From an uncultured Polaribacter sp. (GTDB lineage: Bacteria > Bacteroidota > Bacteroidia > Flavobacteriales > Flavobacteriaceae): 64,000 bases of DNA. Position numbers and translations under genes: made by a program. Of the stretch, positions 46,571 to 55,505 are shown in pieces; the first letter of the stretch is position 1; each line of letters opens with the position of its first letter. Under the pieces are notes generated by a model. That model saw only the letters and a program-made list of their open reading frames with translations, ran no database searches and was not told the origin of the DNA. The stretch lies in assembly GCF_947497695.1 (NCBI RefSeq), contig NZ_CANMHM010000005.1:1-64000 (forward strand), given 5' to 3'.

Positions 46571-48634
46571 TTATTTTTTAATTCTATCAATTAGAATCGA
46601 TAATAATTCTATAGCATTTTTAGTTATTTTAGTGCCAGAGCCAAAAACACTAACAACACCAGCATCTAACAAAAATTGACGGTCTTGATTAGGAATTATA
46701 CCACCAAGAATAACTAAAATATCTTCTCGCTTATTTTTTTGTAATTCTGATATTACTTTAGGTACTAATGTTTTATGACCAGCAGTTAATGAAGATATTC
46801 CTATAACATCAACATTATTTTCTATCGCTTGTTTTACAACTTCTTGAGGTGTTTGAAATAAAGAGCCCAAAACAATTTCAAAACCTATATCAGTAAAGCC
46901 TGTTGCTACTACCTTTGCACCTCTATCATGCCCATCTTGTCCTAATTTAGCAATCATTATTTTGGGGTTTTTTCCTGATAAATTGCTAAATTCGCTTCTT
47001 AATTTAGTGGCTTCTATAAATAACTTATCTTTTTTTATTTCCTTATAGTATATGCCAGAAACTATTTTAGGCACTGCTTTGTATCTTCCAAAAACTTTTT
47101 CTAAAGCGTTAGATATTTCCCCTAAAGTAGCTCTGTTTTTTGCGGCTGTTATTGTAAGTTTTAGTAAGTTTTCTTTCCCCGATTTTGCAGCTTCTGTTAA
47201 ATTATCTAGCGATTCTTGAACAGCTTTTATATTTCTATTTGCTTTTAAATTGTTTAGTTTCTCAATTTGAGAATTAAGAACATTTTCATGATCAACTTCT
47301 AAAATAGGTATTGGTTGTTCTTTTTTAAGTTGATGTTTATTTACACCAATAATAATATCGTTTTCACTATCAATATTAGCTTGCTTGATAGCAGCAGCTT
47401 CTTCAATTCTAAGTTTAGGGATGCCTTTTTCGATGGCTAATGTCATGCCACCTAATGTTTCAATTTCTTGTATAAGTTTCCAAGCTTTATTGGTAATATC
47501 TTCTGTTAATTTTTCTAAGTGATAACTACCAGCCCAAGGATCTACTGTTTTGGTAATGTTTGTTTCTTGTTGTAGGTAGATTTGTGTATTTCTTGCAATT
47601 CTTGCAGAGAAATCTGTTGGTAATGCAATGGCTTCATCTAAAGCATTGGTATGTAAGCTTTGTGTACCTCCAAAAGCAGCAGCCATTGCTTCTATGTTTG
47701 TTCTAGCAATATTATTATAAGGGTCTTGTGCAGTTAGGCTCCAACCACTAGTTTGGCAATGTGCTCTTAATAGTAAAGATTTTTGGTTTTTGGGGTTGAA
47801 TTGTTTCACAATTTTTGTCCATAACATTCTAGCAGCTCTTAATTTTGCAATTTCTTTAAAATGATTCATGCCAACGCCCCAAAAGAAAGATAATCTTGGA
47901 GCAAGAGAATCAATGGGTAAGCCAATTTCAATGCCTTTTTTAAGGTATTCTAATCCATTTGCAAGTGTATAAGCTAATTCAATTTCTGGAGTAGCACCTG
48001 CTTCTTGAATATGGTATCCAGAGATAGAAATTGAATTGTATTTGGGCATTTTTTTATTCGTAAATTCAAGAATATCAGCAACAATTTTCATGGAAGGAGA
48101 AGGAGGGTAGATGTAGGTGTTTCTTACCATAAACTCCTTTAAGATGTCATTTTGTATAGTGCCAGATAGTTGCTCTAATGAAACTCCTTGTTCTTCTGCT
48201 GCAACAATATAAAAAGCTAAAATGGGTAAAACTGCACCATTCATTGTCATAGAAACCGACATTTTATCTAACGGAATTTTGTTAAATAAAATTTTCATGT
48301 CTTCAACAGAATCGATAGCAACACCAGCTTTGCCAACTTCTCCTTTTACACGTTCATGGTCTGAGTCGTAGCCTCTGTGTGTTGCTAAATCAAAAGCAAC
48401 TGAGAGTCCTTTTTGACCTGCTTCTAAATTTTTTAAGTAAAAAGTATTCGTTTTTTCAGCAGTAGAAAAACCTGCATATTGTCTAATTGTCCAAAGTTTA
48501 TTGGCATACATAGTACTGTAAGGTCCTCTTAAATAGGGTGCAAAACCAGCAGCAAAACCCTCATGTTTAAAGTAAGGTTCAGTTGTTTTTTTTAAGCTTT
48601 TAAGCTTTAAATGTTGTACGTTTTTTCTACCCAT
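46571..48634 (-). CDS. scpA: Methylmalonyl-CoA mutase large (catalytic) subunit
   Basis: 687 aa. The TIM-barrel substrate domain has [30 protein letters not shown] and [19 protein letters not shown]. The C-terminal cobalamin domain has [11 protein letters not shown] with the lower-ligand His569, then [12 protein letters not shown] and [13 protein letters not shown]. It interconverts methylmalonyl-CoA and succinyl-CoA using adenosylcobalamin. It pairs with mutA upstream; a 110-aa membrane protein gene separates them and overlaps its start by 8 bases. Confidence 0.96.
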   Translation of the reverse strand: MGRKNVQHLKLKSLKKTTEPYFKHEGFAAGFAPYLRGPYSTMYANKLWTIRQYAGFSTAEKTNTFYLKNLEAGQKGLSVAFDLATHRGYDSDHERVKGEVGKAGVAIDSVEDMKILFNKIPLDKMSVSMTMNGAVLPILAFYIVAAEEQGVSLEQLSGTIQNDILKEFMVRNTYIYPPSPSMKIVADILEFTNKKMPKYNSISISGYHIQEAGATPEIELAYTLANGLEYLKKGIEIGLPIDSLAPRLSFFWGVGMNHFKEIAKLRAARMLWTKIVKQFNPKNQKSLLLRAHCQTSGWSLTAQDPYNNIARTNIEAMAAAFGGTQSLHTNALDEAIALPTDFSARIARNTQIYLQQETNITKTVDPWAGSYHLEKLTEDITNKAWKLIQEIETLGGMTLAIEKGIPKLRIEEAAAIKQANIDSENDIIIGVNKHQLKKEQPIPILEVDHENVLNSQIEKLNNLKANRNIKAVQESLDNLTEAAKSGKENLLKLTITAAKNRATLGEISNALEKVFGRYKAVPKIVSGIYYKEIKKDKLFIEATKLRSEFSNLSGKNPKIMIAKLGQDGHDRGAKVVATGFTDIGFEIVLGSLFQTPQEVVKQAIENNVDVIGISSLTAGHKTLVPKVISELQKNKREDILVILGGIIPNQDRQFLLDAGVVSVFGSGTKITKNAIELLSILIDRIKK

Positions 48635-48959
48635 TTTCAGAGTCTACCTCTAATTTCATTAATTCGTATAATTGTGCTCCAATAATTTTTGCTGCTATTT
48701 TCTTTTTTTTGATTTTAAAATAACTTTTGAGAATAAAGAATAAAGAAAATAGACATATCATTACAACAACACTGAAAACAAAATTGACACTATTGCCAAA
48801 AAGTTGATAAAATTTTTCTTCTAAAAAATAAAGGCCTATAAAAGCAAAAAATATAAAACCAATAATATAAGTAGGTAGCTTTTTTTTAATTTTTTTAACC
48901 TCATTTCTTAATTCGCTTTGTTGTTTTTGTTTATTTCGAATTTCTTTTTGCTTATTCAT
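48627..48959 (-). CDS. Small membrane protein between the mutase subunits
   Basis: 110 aa, not recognised. A Lys/Gln/Arg-rich N-terminal 30 residues that may be coiled coil ([20 protein letters not shown]) precede two transmembrane segments (about 30-50 and 60-80), then another basic stretch and an acidic C-terminus. It overlaps scpA by 8 bases and follows mutA by 9, so it is translationally linked to the mutase operon. Function unknown. Confidence 0.65.
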   Translation of the reverse strand: MNKQKEIRNKQKQQSELRNEVKKIKKKLPTYIIGFIFFAFIGLYFLEEKFYQLFGNSVNFVFSVVVMICLFSLFFILKSYFKIKKKKIAAKIIGAQLYELMKLEVDSENG

Positions 48960-48968
48960 TTTGAGGTT

Positions 48969-50324
48969 TTATTTTTTTTCAGATAATAATCGTTCTTTTT
49001 CTAAAAATTCTGAAAGTCTACTTCTAGTTAATGGAGTAATTATTGTTTTAATATTTCTTTGTTTTACAAAAGGGTACAACTCTAATTTTGGTTGCATTTT
49101 GTCTTTTTTATTTTGATGTAAGTTGCTACCTACTAAAATTATTTTTTGCTTTAAAAAATCGTTTTGTGCTTTTTTAGCACTTTCGCTAATCTTTTTTTGA
49201 ATAACGCCTATTTTTAATTGTTTTAAAAAACCACCATTTTTTTCTATTTCTTTAAAAAGCGATAAGCCTTTCTCTGCTAATTGCTTTGTAATTGCTTCGA
49301 TATAATAAGTGCCATCAGCAAAATGTTGAGCTTGTTTAAAATGGGCTTCTTGTTGTAAAATTAGCAATTGGTTTCTGGCAATTCGCTCACCAAAATGGTT
49401 AGATTTTTTAAAAATAGTATCATAAGAAATATTACAAATAGTGTTTGCACCCCCTAAAATTGAACTCATGCATTCTGTTGAGGTTCTAAGTAAGTTGGTA
49501 TTATAATCGTACAATATTTTATTTCTTAAAGTTGGTTGTGTAAAAATATGAGCTTCTACATCAGTAATATTGTATACATCTAATAGAGTTGTCCATAAAA
49601 TTCTAAATGCTCTTAATTTTGCAATTTCAAAAAAATAATTACTTCCAACAGAAAAATTGAAATGAATTTTTTTAGCAACTTCACTTCCATATTTGTTTAA
49701 ATATTCGTTTGCATGTGCTAAAGTATACCCTAGTTGTTGTGTAATTGTTGCACCACAATTTTGATATAAATCATTAGAGACAGCAATACAATTATTCGTG
49801 TTTTTTTGAATGGAATCTAGCTTATTAAAATCATTATTTAAATTTGAAAACCAATTGCCTGTTTCAGCTAAATTACCAATAATATCTGTTTGAAAATAGG
49901 TGTTTTTTGAATTGATAAATCTAGATATTTCGATTTGAAAATTATCATCTAAAAATCTAAACTGAAAGTATAAAAGAATAGACTTTAGATCAATATTTAC
50001 CAATAGTTCTTTATAATTAAAGATAGTATTTGCTTTAAATTGAATGGCATTTGCACCTTTATTGATAGCACTAATAGCTAATGAATTGGCTATTTTTACA
50101 TCATCAATAAAAATAGTTTGACAAATATTAAATCCTTTTTTTGGTGTATCTATTTTATGGTTTACTCGATCTTCTGAGGTGTAAAAAGGTTTTACAACAA
50201 TTCCTTCTTCTGTTTTCCAGAGTAAGGTTTCATTATAATCTTTACCCTCTAAATCTACTTGAATTTTTTGTTTCCAAGCAGCAGCAGAGGTTTTTTGAAA
50301 TTCATCAAACAGATCTGTGTTCAT
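48969..50324 (-). CDS. mutA: Methylmalonyl-CoA mutase small subunit
   Basis: 451 aa, homologous to the barrel domain of the large subunit (KLRAFRILWTTLLD, THANEYLNKYG-like segments) but without the DxHxxG cobalamin motif; it ends before a cobalamin domain would begin. In the two-subunit enzyme it is the non-catalytic partner. Its start lies directly at the stop of the FtsB-like gene. Confidence 0.9.
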   Translation of the reverse strand: MNTDLFDEFQKTSAAAWKQKIQVDLEGKDYNETLLWKTEEGIVVKPFYTSEDRVNHKIDTPKKGFNICQTIFIDDVKIANSLAISAINKGANAIQFKANTIFNYKELLVNIDLKSILLYFQFRFLDDNFQIEISRFINSKNTYFQTDIIGNLAETGNWFSNLNNDFNKLDSIQKNTNNCIAVSNDLYQNCGATITQQLGYTLAHANEYLNKYGSEVAKKIHFNFSVGSNYFFEIAKLRAFRILWTTLLDVYNITDVEAHIFTQPTLRNKILYDYNTNLLRTSTECMSSILGGANTICNISYDTIFKKSNHFGERIARNQLLILQQEAHFKQAQHFADGTYYIEAITKQLAEKGLSLFKEIEKNGGFLKQLKIGVIQKKISESAKKAQNDFLKQKIILVGSNLHQNKKDKMQPKLELYPFVKQRNIKTIITPLTRSRLSEFLEKERLLSEKK

Positions 50325-50642
50325 TTAATCTTTTATCGTGTCAAATTCTATAATATAAATATCTTCATTTTCCTTTTTCATCAAATATTTTTCTCTTGCA
50401 AAACGTTCTAATTGAAGTGAATCTTGTAGCTTTTTTATAGTAGCTTTGTCTGCTTCTAAATTTTTTTTATAAAATAAAATAGTGTTTTCTAAATCATTAA
50501 TTTCTTTGTCAAACTTTCGATGTGCTAAATAAGAGTTTTCATCAAAAAAAAACATCCATATTAAAAAAGGAATTAATATTAAAACAAAAACATTTGTGAT
50601 AATTTTAAAAGCTCTGTGATTTTTGAAATTATTAAAATTCAT
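50325..50642 (-). CDS. Septum formation initiator protein (FtsB/DivIC family)
   Basis: 105 aa: one N-terminal transmembrane helix (about residues 13-30), then a coiled coil (IEN-type heptads around residues 45-78) and the late ERFAREKYLMKKENEDIYII segment that is diagnostic for FtsB/DivIC (ARE-K-x-x-M-K-x-x-E-x-x-x-x-I). It takes part in divisome assembly with FtsL and FtsQ. It is probably the first gene of the unit ftsB-mutA-membrane protein-scpA, with no gap to mutA. Confidence 0.86.
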   Translation of the reverse strand: MNFNNFKNHRAFKIITNVFVLILIPFLIWMFFFDENSYLAHRKFDKEINDLENTILFYKKNLEADKATIKKLQDSLQLERFAREKYLMKKENEDIYIIEFDTIKD

Positions 50643-50967
50643 AAAAAAATATAAACGTTGGTTAGTGTTTCAAGTAAATTAATTGCAGAAGTATTATTTT
50701 TATTATTCAACTTTATACTATTTGTAAATATTAGCAAACTGTAAAAATTTTAATAAATTTTACTAATTTATTAATAGTTGTTTTATTATCGTCAATTTTT
50801 TTTGCAATTCTAATTATCATAATATAATTTGATGGCAACAATTATTGTACTAAAATAATAAACATTTTATAATTGTTCAGTTTTAATGCGACTTCTTTTT
50901 AAGATTAAAAATTAAATAAGTGTTTTATTTTATTTATTATAACGCCTAATAATTCAATTGTTTTTCA
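50643..50967. other. AT-rich intergenic region before the ftsB operon
   Basis: About 325 bases without a gene or clear repeat. It must contain the minus-strand promoter for the ftsB-mutA-scpA unit, but no exact TTG/TAnnTTTG pair was seen. Confidence 0.5.
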
Positions 50968-51002
50968 AAAAAAAAGCCTCAAAAAAATATTTTTTGAGAC
51001 TT
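50968..51002 (-). terminator. Intrinsic terminator downstream of tRNA-Thr
   Basis: On the minus strand AGTCTCAAAAAA, a short loop and TTTTTTGAGGCT (one mismatch) are followed by nine T. It begins 11 bases after the tRNA 3' end. Confidence 0.85.
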
Positions 51003-51012
51003 TTAAATATAG

Positions 51013-51086
51013 AGCCGATGAAGGGACTCGAACCCCCGACCTGCTGATTACAAATCAGCTGCTCTAGCCAGCTGAGCTACATCGGC
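51013..51086 (-). tRNA. tRNA-Thr (anticodon UGU)
   Basis: The minus strand folds as a complete 74-nt cloverleaf. The acceptor stem is GCCGATG with CATCGGC. The D-arm is AGCTCAGCTGGCTAGAGC. The anticodon stem CTGA/TCAG holds loop TTTGTAA, hence anticodon TGT. The T-arm contains GGGGGTTCGAGTCCC. The discriminator is T and the CCA end is not encoded. Confidence 0.97.
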
Positions 51087-51162
51087 TTTTTAATTTTGAG
51101 ATGGCAAATTAAATGTAATTATTAATAGTTACCAAATTAAAAGTTGTTTTTTTTAGCATAAA

Positions 51163-51190
51163 AAAAGCTTCAAAATAAATTGAAGCTTTT
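51163..51190 (-). terminator. Intrinsic terminator, probably of the photolyase operon
   Basis: AAAAGCTTCAA and TTGAAGCTTTT form a perfect 11-bp stem with a six-base loop; on the minus strand it runs into TTTTTTT (51160-51166). It is about 165 bases beyond the stop of the last photolyase-island gene and upstream of the tRNA. Confidence 0.75.
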
Positions 51191-51213
51191 ATAGAAAGAA
51201 TAATAATTTAAAT

Positions 51214-51251
51214 AGAACAGAAAAATTCTTTGTTAATAATTTTTCTGTTCT
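51214..51251. repeat. Perfect 14-bp inverted repeat between photolyase gene and terminator
   Basis: AGAACAGAAAAATT (51214-51227) and its exact complement (51238-51251) flank a ten-base loop. There is no adjoining T-tract, so it is not a standard terminator; it may stabilise the 3' end of the photolyase transcript or bind a protein. Confidence 0.6.
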
Positions 51252-51355
51252 GTAATTTAAAACGCTAACTTTTTAAAATTGTTGTACTTAGATACTATTA
51301 AAAGTAAAATAATAAAAAATAGTGCTTTTTAATTTTGATAAATAAGCAGTAAATT

Positions 51356-52663
51356 TTAAGAATCTGCTAAGGCCTTTTTATAAGTTTCTAAACAACGTTC
51401 TCTTGCAAATTTATGATCTACAATTGGTTTAGGGTAGGTTAGTTCTTGAAAATCTGCTGCCCATTCTTTTATATATTGTAAATTTTTATCAAATTTTTGA
51501 ATTTGTGTGGTTGGGTTAAAAATTCTAAAATAAGGAGCAGCGTCAACACCAGTACCTGCAACCCATTGCCAATTACCAATATTACTAGATTGCTCATAAT
51601 CATGTAGTTTTTCTGCAAAATAGGCTTCACCCCATCGCCAATCTATCAATAAATGTTTGCATAGAAAACTGCCTACTAGCATTCTAACTCTATTGTGCAT
51701 AAAACCAGTTTTGTTTAACTCTCTCATACCTGCATCTACTAAAGGATAACCTGTTTCTCCTTTACACCATGCATCAAACTCATTTTCGTTATTTCTCCAG
51801 AGAATTCTATCATATTGAGGTTTAAAACTATCTTTTGTTGTATGAGGAAAATGCCATAATATTTGCATAAAAAATTCACGCCAAATTAATTCTTTTAAAA
51901 AGATATTATTTTCGCTTTTATTTGCTTTTTCTACCATTTTTCTAACACTTACTGTTCCAAAACGTAAATGTGTGCCTAGTCTTGAAGTGCCATTTTTTGC
52001 AGGATAATCTCTAGTTTCTTCATAATCATCAATTAATTTTGGAGTCACTTTATAAGAAGCTACTTTTATTGAAGATGCTGTAAAACCAATATCCTTTAAA
52101 GTTAAGAATGGATGGTTTTTAATTTTGATAAAATTTGTTAAAAAGTCTTCTGAAGGAAAAAATTGAATTTCTTTTTCTTTAAAAGTTTCTATCCATTTTT
52201 TTGAAAAAGGAGTGTAAACTTTATAGGGAGTACCGTCTTTTTTTACAATTTCATCTCTTTCAAAAATTACTTGGTCTTTAAATGTTTTAAAGTGGATGTT
52301 TTTTGAGGCCAATAACTCTTTAATTGCAGCATCTCTTTTTAAAGCATAAGGTTCATAATCATGATTTGTATATACAGTATCAATATTATATGTATCAGAT
52401 AAATTTGTGTAAACATCAATAGGGTTGCTATTAAAAACGGCTAGAGAACTATCAACTTTTTTTAATTGTTGATTGATGTTCTCTAGCTCTTGATGAATAA
52501 AAGTAACACGAGAATCATCACTTTTAAGTTTGCCTAAAATTTCTTTATCAAAAATAAAAATAGGGATTACTTTTTTGCCAGATTTTAACGCGTGAAATAG
52601 TCCACAATTATCATCTAATCGAAAGTCTCTTCTAAACCAAAAAATGTTTATTTTATCTTCCAT
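51356..52663 (-). CDS. Deoxyribodipyrimidine photolyase (class I-like, CPD)
   Basis: 435 aa. The N-terminal antenna domain starts FWFRRDFRLDDNCGL. The FAD domain has TSRLGTHLRFGTVSVR (FAD phosphate contact), ELIWREFFMQILWH and GYPLVDAGMRELNKTGFMHNR. The C-terminal signature DYEQSSNIGNWQWVAGTG is followed by PYFRIFNP. This pattern fits blue-light CPD repair enzymes of Bacteroidota. The start codon shares one base with the SRPBCC stop (TAATG), giving coupled translation. First of four paralogues in the island; repair versus signalling is inferred from motifs. Confidence 0.9.
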   Translation of the reverse strand: MEDKINIFWFRRDFRLDDNCGLFHALKSGKKVIPIFIFDKEILGKLKSDDSRVTFIHQELENINQQLKKVDSSLAVFNSNPIDVYTNLSDTYNIDTVYTNHDYEPYALKRDAAIKELLASKNIHFKTFKDQVIFERDEIVKKDGTPYKVYTPFSKKWIETFKEKEIQFFPSEDFLTNFIKIKNHPFLTLKDIGFTASSIKVASYKVTPKLIDDYEETRDYPAKNGTSRLGTHLRFGTVSVRKMVEKANKSENNIFLKELIWREFFMQILWHFPHTTKDSFKPQYDRILWRNNENEFDAWCKGETGYPLVDAGMRELNKTGFMHNRVRMLVGSFLCKHLLIDWRWGEAYFAEKLHDYEQSSNIGNWQWVAGTGVDAAPYFRIFNPTTQIQKFDKNLQYIKEWAADFQELTYPKPIVDHKFARERCLETYKKALADS

Positions 52664-53127
52664 TATTTGTATTCGCCATAAAGTTCAAGTAACTTTTTTT
52701 GTCTGTAAGCAAAAATTTCTTCTAATTTAGGTTTCACTAGAAAAGGATGCACTAATTGGCCTAATATTCCCATAGGAACTTTATAATCTATAATATCTTC
52801 CATTTCTACACCTCTATCAATTTCTTTGATAAAATGTTTGTGGTGCCATAAAGCATAAGGGCCAAAACGCTGTTCATCAACAAAATATTCTTTATGTTTA
52901 ACGTGCGTAATTTCTGTAACCCATTTTGTTTTTATCCCAAGAATTGGAGTTACAATATATTGTATTATTTGACCAGCATACATTGGTTTTTCTGCTCCAG
53001 ATAAAATATTAAAACTCATATATTCTGGTGTAATTGTTTTTAAGTTTTTAGGACTTGATAAAAATTCCCAAGCTTGATCTAAAGTAATTGGTAATTTTTG
53101 TTTTCTATGAAATGTATAGATTTTCAT
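52663..53127 (-). CDS. SRPBCC family protein (START-like ligand-binding fold)
   Basis: 154 aa. The N-terminal FHRKQKLPITLDQAWEFLSSPKNLKTITPEYM is the usual opening of SRPBCC/polyketide-cyclase-like proteins; a hydrophobic ligand pocket is expected. KTKWVTEITHVKHKEYFVDEQ and GPYALWHHKHF follow. In flavobacteria this gene travels with photolyase genes; its role there is not known. It overlaps the photolyase start by one base and is one base from the TspO gene. Confidence 0.82.
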   Translation of the reverse strand: MKIYTFHRKQKLPITLDQAWEFLSSPKNLKTITPEYMSFNILSGAEKPMYAGQIIQYIVTPILGIKTKWVTEITHVKHKEYFVDEQRFGPYALWHHKHFIKEIDRGVEMEDIIDYKVPMGILGQLVHPFLVKPKLEEIFAYRQKKLLELYGEYK

Positions 53128-53128
53128 T

Positions 53129-53593
53129 TTAATTATAAATTAGAATGTATAAGTTTAATGAAGTTGCAATGCACAACCAAATCATGTAAGGCAGTAATAA
53201 ATATTTATAAAACCCAGTTTTGTTGCTTAATTTAAAGAAATAATAAAATAATAGTACTGTTAATAAAACAATGGTAACTAAGCCAAACAAAACAAAATGT
53301 TGATTGAAAAAAATAAAATTCCAGCTAACGTTTAATATAAATTGTAAAAAGAAGATGAGTTTTAACTTTTGATTATTTACTTGAGTAAATAGTTTTCCTA
53401 AATAAATAGAAAAACAAATCATAATTAATGTCCAAGCAATACCAAATACAATTCCTGGAGGTGTCCAAGGAGCCTTGTTTAAGCTATAATACCATTCAGT
53501 TAAAGGGCCATTGTTCATGAGCCAACTACCAAGTGCCAAACCACCAAAATTTATGATAAGAAATAGAATGGTAAACTTAAGTTGCTTCATCAA
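53129..53593 (-). CDS. TspO/MBR (tryptophan-rich sensory) protein
   Basis: 154 aa with five transmembrane helices. Family signatures are WYYSLNKAPWTPPGIVFGIAWTLI-type text near residues 33-56 (the Trp/Pro-rich loop) and NVSWNFIFF near residue 90. TspO binds tetrapyrroles and responds to light and stress; in photolyase/carotenoid clusters of marine bacteria it is a common member. Single-base spacing to the SRPBCC gene indicates co-transcription. Confidence 0.92.
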   Translation of the reverse strand: MMKQLKFTILFLIINFGGLALGSWLMNNGPLTEWYYSLNKAPWTPPGIVFGIAWTLIMICFSIYLGKLFTQVNNQKLKLIFFLQFILNVSWNFIFFNQHFVLFGLVTIVLLTVLLFYYFFKLSNKTGFYKYLLLPYMIWLCIATSLNLYILIYN

Positions 53594-53597
53594 TTAA

Positions 53598-53768
53598 TTA
53601 TTTTGCTTGTAAACCCTCAATTTTCTTTAAAATATCGTCTGCTTCTTTGTATTTTTTATCGCTATCTGTTCTGTTGATAGATTGAAGTTTATAGGCTTCT
53701 TCCATCACTTTTTTGTAGGATTCTTGTAATTTTTCTACCTCACTTTTCTTTTTAAAGAGACCAAACAT
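53598..53768 (-). CDS. Lacal_2735 family small protein
   Basis: A 56-aa reading frame from ATG 53768 to TAA at 53598: begins MFGLFKKKSEVEKLQESYKK, continues with EEAYKLQSINRTDSDKKYKE and ends KKIEGLQAK. It is highly charged and predicted mostly alpha-helical or coiled coil. The MFGLFKKKS start and N-R-x-x-S-D-x-K-Y-x-E-A core fit the short flavobacterial family known as Lacal_2735. It fits exactly between the TspO gene and glutathione peroxidase (4-base gaps), supporting reality. Function unknown. Confidence 0.85.
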   Translation of the reverse strand: MFGLFKKKSEVEKLQESYKKVMEEAYKLQSINRTDSDKKYKEADDILKKIEGLQAK

Positions 53769-53772
53769 AGTA

Positions 53773-54246
53773 TTATGATTTTAAGTGTTTTGTAATTTTA
53801 GAGCTTAATGGTTTTGTGATTGAAAAATAATAGTCAATCAATTCTCCATTAGGAGAAACTAAATATTTTTGAAAATTCCATTTTACTGTTGAACTTTTCT
53901 TATTGTTTAGTTTTCTGGTTGTTAGCCAAGTGTATAATGGATGTTGATTTTCTCCTTTAACGTCTACTTTTTCTGTAATTAAAAAAGAAACTCCATAATT
54001 TACTTGGCAAAAGGTTTCAATATCTTTATTGTTACCAGGTTCTTGATTACCAAATTGATTACAAGGAACACCAATAACGACTAAATTATTTTTATAATTT
54101 TCATGTAATTCTTCCAAACCTTTGTACTGAGGTGTAAAACCACATTTAGAGGCTACGTTTACAAAAAGTAGGTGTTTTCCTTTAAAATCTGATAATTGTA
54201 TAGGAGTATTTTGGAGACTATTCATCTCTATATCATAAATGTTCAT
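53773..54246 (-). CDS. Glutathione peroxidase-like peroxidase (Cys type)
   Basis: 157 aa. NVASKCGFTPQYKGLE gives the peroxidatic Cys35 (not selenocysteine), GVPCNQFGNQEPGNN the FGNQ motif with Cys62, and VKWNFQKYLV the Trp and Asn of the catalytic tetrad. Such short GPx proteins usually use thioredoxin. Its presence among photolyase genes suits defence against light-driven peroxides. Cytoplasmic; no signal peptide. Confidence 0.93.
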   Translation of the reverse strand: MNIYDIEMNSLQNTPIQLSDFKGKHLLFVNVASKCGFTPQYKGLEELHENYKNNLVVIGVPCNQFGNQEPGNNKDIETFCQVNYGVSFLITEKVDVKGENQHPLYTWLTTRKLNNKKSSTVKWNFQKYLVSPNGELIDYYFSITKPLSSKITKHLKS

Positions 54247-54261
54247 GTTTGTTGTGTTTTA

Positions 54262-54945
54262 TTAAATTTTAAAACTTACAATTCCACAATCTAATTCAAA
54301 AATTTGTCCAGAAATAGAGCTTGCTTTATCAGAAATTAAAAAAGTAGCCATGTCTGCCACTTCTTTTGGATCTAAATACTTTTTAAGAGGATGGCGTTCT
54401 GTAATGCTCTCAATCATACGTTCGTTTCGCAATAATTTAGAGGCCAATTCTGTATCTGTTACAGTAGGTGCAATGGCATTTACACGAATAGTTGGAGCTA
54501 ATTCTGCTCCTAAAGATTTAGTTAAACCTTCTACAGCAGATTTTGCTGCTGCTACACTAGCGTGAAAAGGCATTCCTAATTTTGCTGCAACTGTACTAAA
54601 AAGTAGTATAGAAGGTTTGTTCCCTTTTTTTAATATTGGTAAATATTGTTGAATTACTTTCACTGCACCAATCACATTAATTTCAAAATCGTTTCTAAAA
54701 TCTTCTAATTTAAGTCTAGAAATTGGTTTTAAATTGATGCTGCCTGGGCAATATATTATAGCATCTATTTCTTCAATATTTGGTAATTCATCAGAAAGCA
54801 CATCACAGTTGAAGTGTGTAAGATTAGTATGAGTAAGCAAAGGAGCTGTTCTGCTTATATTAATAACTGAATTTTCTTCAACTAAAGAATTTATAATTGC
54901 ATTTCCAATTCCTTTACTTCCTCCAATAACTAAAATTTTGTTCAT
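54262..54945 (-). CDS. SDR family oxidoreductase lacking the catalytic Tyr
   Basis: 227 aa. GGSKGIGNAI is the NAD(P)-binding motif near residue 8; CPGSINLKP replaces the NAG motif; FSTVAAKLGMP supplies the Ser. Then HASVAAAKSAVEGL has Val where Tyr of Tyr-x3-Lys is expected; the Lys is kept. The C-terminal part (APTVTDTELASKLL, SSISGQIFELDCG) is a normal SDR end. Loss of the Tyr suggests altered chemistry or a binding-only role. The sequence reads clearly, with no frameshift. It lies in the photolyase island. Confidence 0.88.
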   Translation of the reverse strand: MNKILVIGGSKGIGNAIINSLVEENSVINISRTAPLLTHTNLTHFNCDVLSDELPNIEEIDAIIYCPGSINLKPISRLKLEDFRNDFEINVIGAVKVIQQYLPILKKGNKPSILLFSTVAAKLGMPFHASVAAAKSAVEGLTKSLGAELAPTIRVNAIAPTVTDTELASKLLRNERMIESITERHPLKKYLDPKEVADMATFLISDKASSISGQIFELDCGIVSFKI

Positions 54946-54951
54946 ATTTTT

Positions 54952-55167
54952 TTAAGGTCTTCCTTTCAAACGCTTTTCAATTTTCTGTTTTACAGCTGTT
55001 AAGCGTTTCATTTGATCCATAATTTGTGGATCTTTTTCTTGTTTATATACTTCGTTTAGTTCTAATATTAAGGCTTTTACCTCTCTAGAAGCTACAATTC
55101 TATCGCTTGTAGTTTTAAATGAGAACTTTCTGTGTTCAAATTCCTCCGCTCTTTCTAATAAATTCAT
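54952..55167 (-). CDS. Small conserved helical protein, copy 1 of a tandem pair
   Basis: 71 aa, family not named. Highly similar to the next gene: both have the pattern M-x-L-(L/I)-E-(R/K)-A-x-E-F-E, R-K, TTSDRI-(V/L)-A-(S/A)-RE-x-K-(A/S)-LIL-x-LNE-(V/I)-YK and KQKIE-(K/R)-RLKG at the C-terminus. It is strongly charged, all helical by appearance, and ends in a basic tail. Occurs beside photolyase genes; function unknown. Confidence 0.75.
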   Translation of the reverse strand: MNLLERAEEFEHRKFSFKTTSDRIVASREVKALILELNEVYKQEKDPQIMDQMKRLTAVKQKIEKRLKGRP

Positions 55168-55244
55168 TCTTTAATTTGCTGATTTATACTATAATTTTCG
55201 AATATAAATATAAAACTTAGAAAAGCAAGATAAATATGTGTTAA

Positions 55245-55469
55245 TTATGCTGTTAATGGTTTTCCTTTTAAACGTCTTTCAATTTTTTGTTTAATAATCG
55301 TTAAACGTTTCATAATATCCATAATCTTTTTTTCTTTTGTTTTTTTGTAAATTTCATTTAAACTTAGTATCAAAGATTTGGCTTCTCTAGCTGCTAAAAT
55401 ACGGTCGCTAGTTGTTGGAAATCTTCTCTTTCTAGTCTCAAATTCTAATGCTTTTTCTATTAATTCCAT
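55245..55469 (-). CDS. Small conserved helical protein, copy 2 of a tandem pair
   Basis: 74 aa, about 60 percent identical by eye to the 71-aa protein 77 bases downstream, including TTSDRI, LIL-x-LNE and the KQKIERRLKGKP end. The duplication seems old, since synonymous and replacement changes are common. Both copies look intact and are separated by an AT-rich gap. Function unknown; a nucleic-acid-binding role would suit the basic C-terminus but is not shown. Confidence 0.75.
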   Translation of the reverse strand: MELIEKALEFETRKRRFPTTSDRILAAREAKSLILSLNEIYKKTKEKKIMDIMKRLTIIKQKIERRLKGKPLTA

Positions 55470-55505
55470 GACTTTAAATTTTAAAGTGAATACTATTTTT
55501 ACTAA

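Noticed and set aside
54952..55469. A toxin-antitoxin pair
   Set aside because: The two proteins are paralogues of each other, separated by 77 bases, and do not resemble any toxin or antitoxin family.
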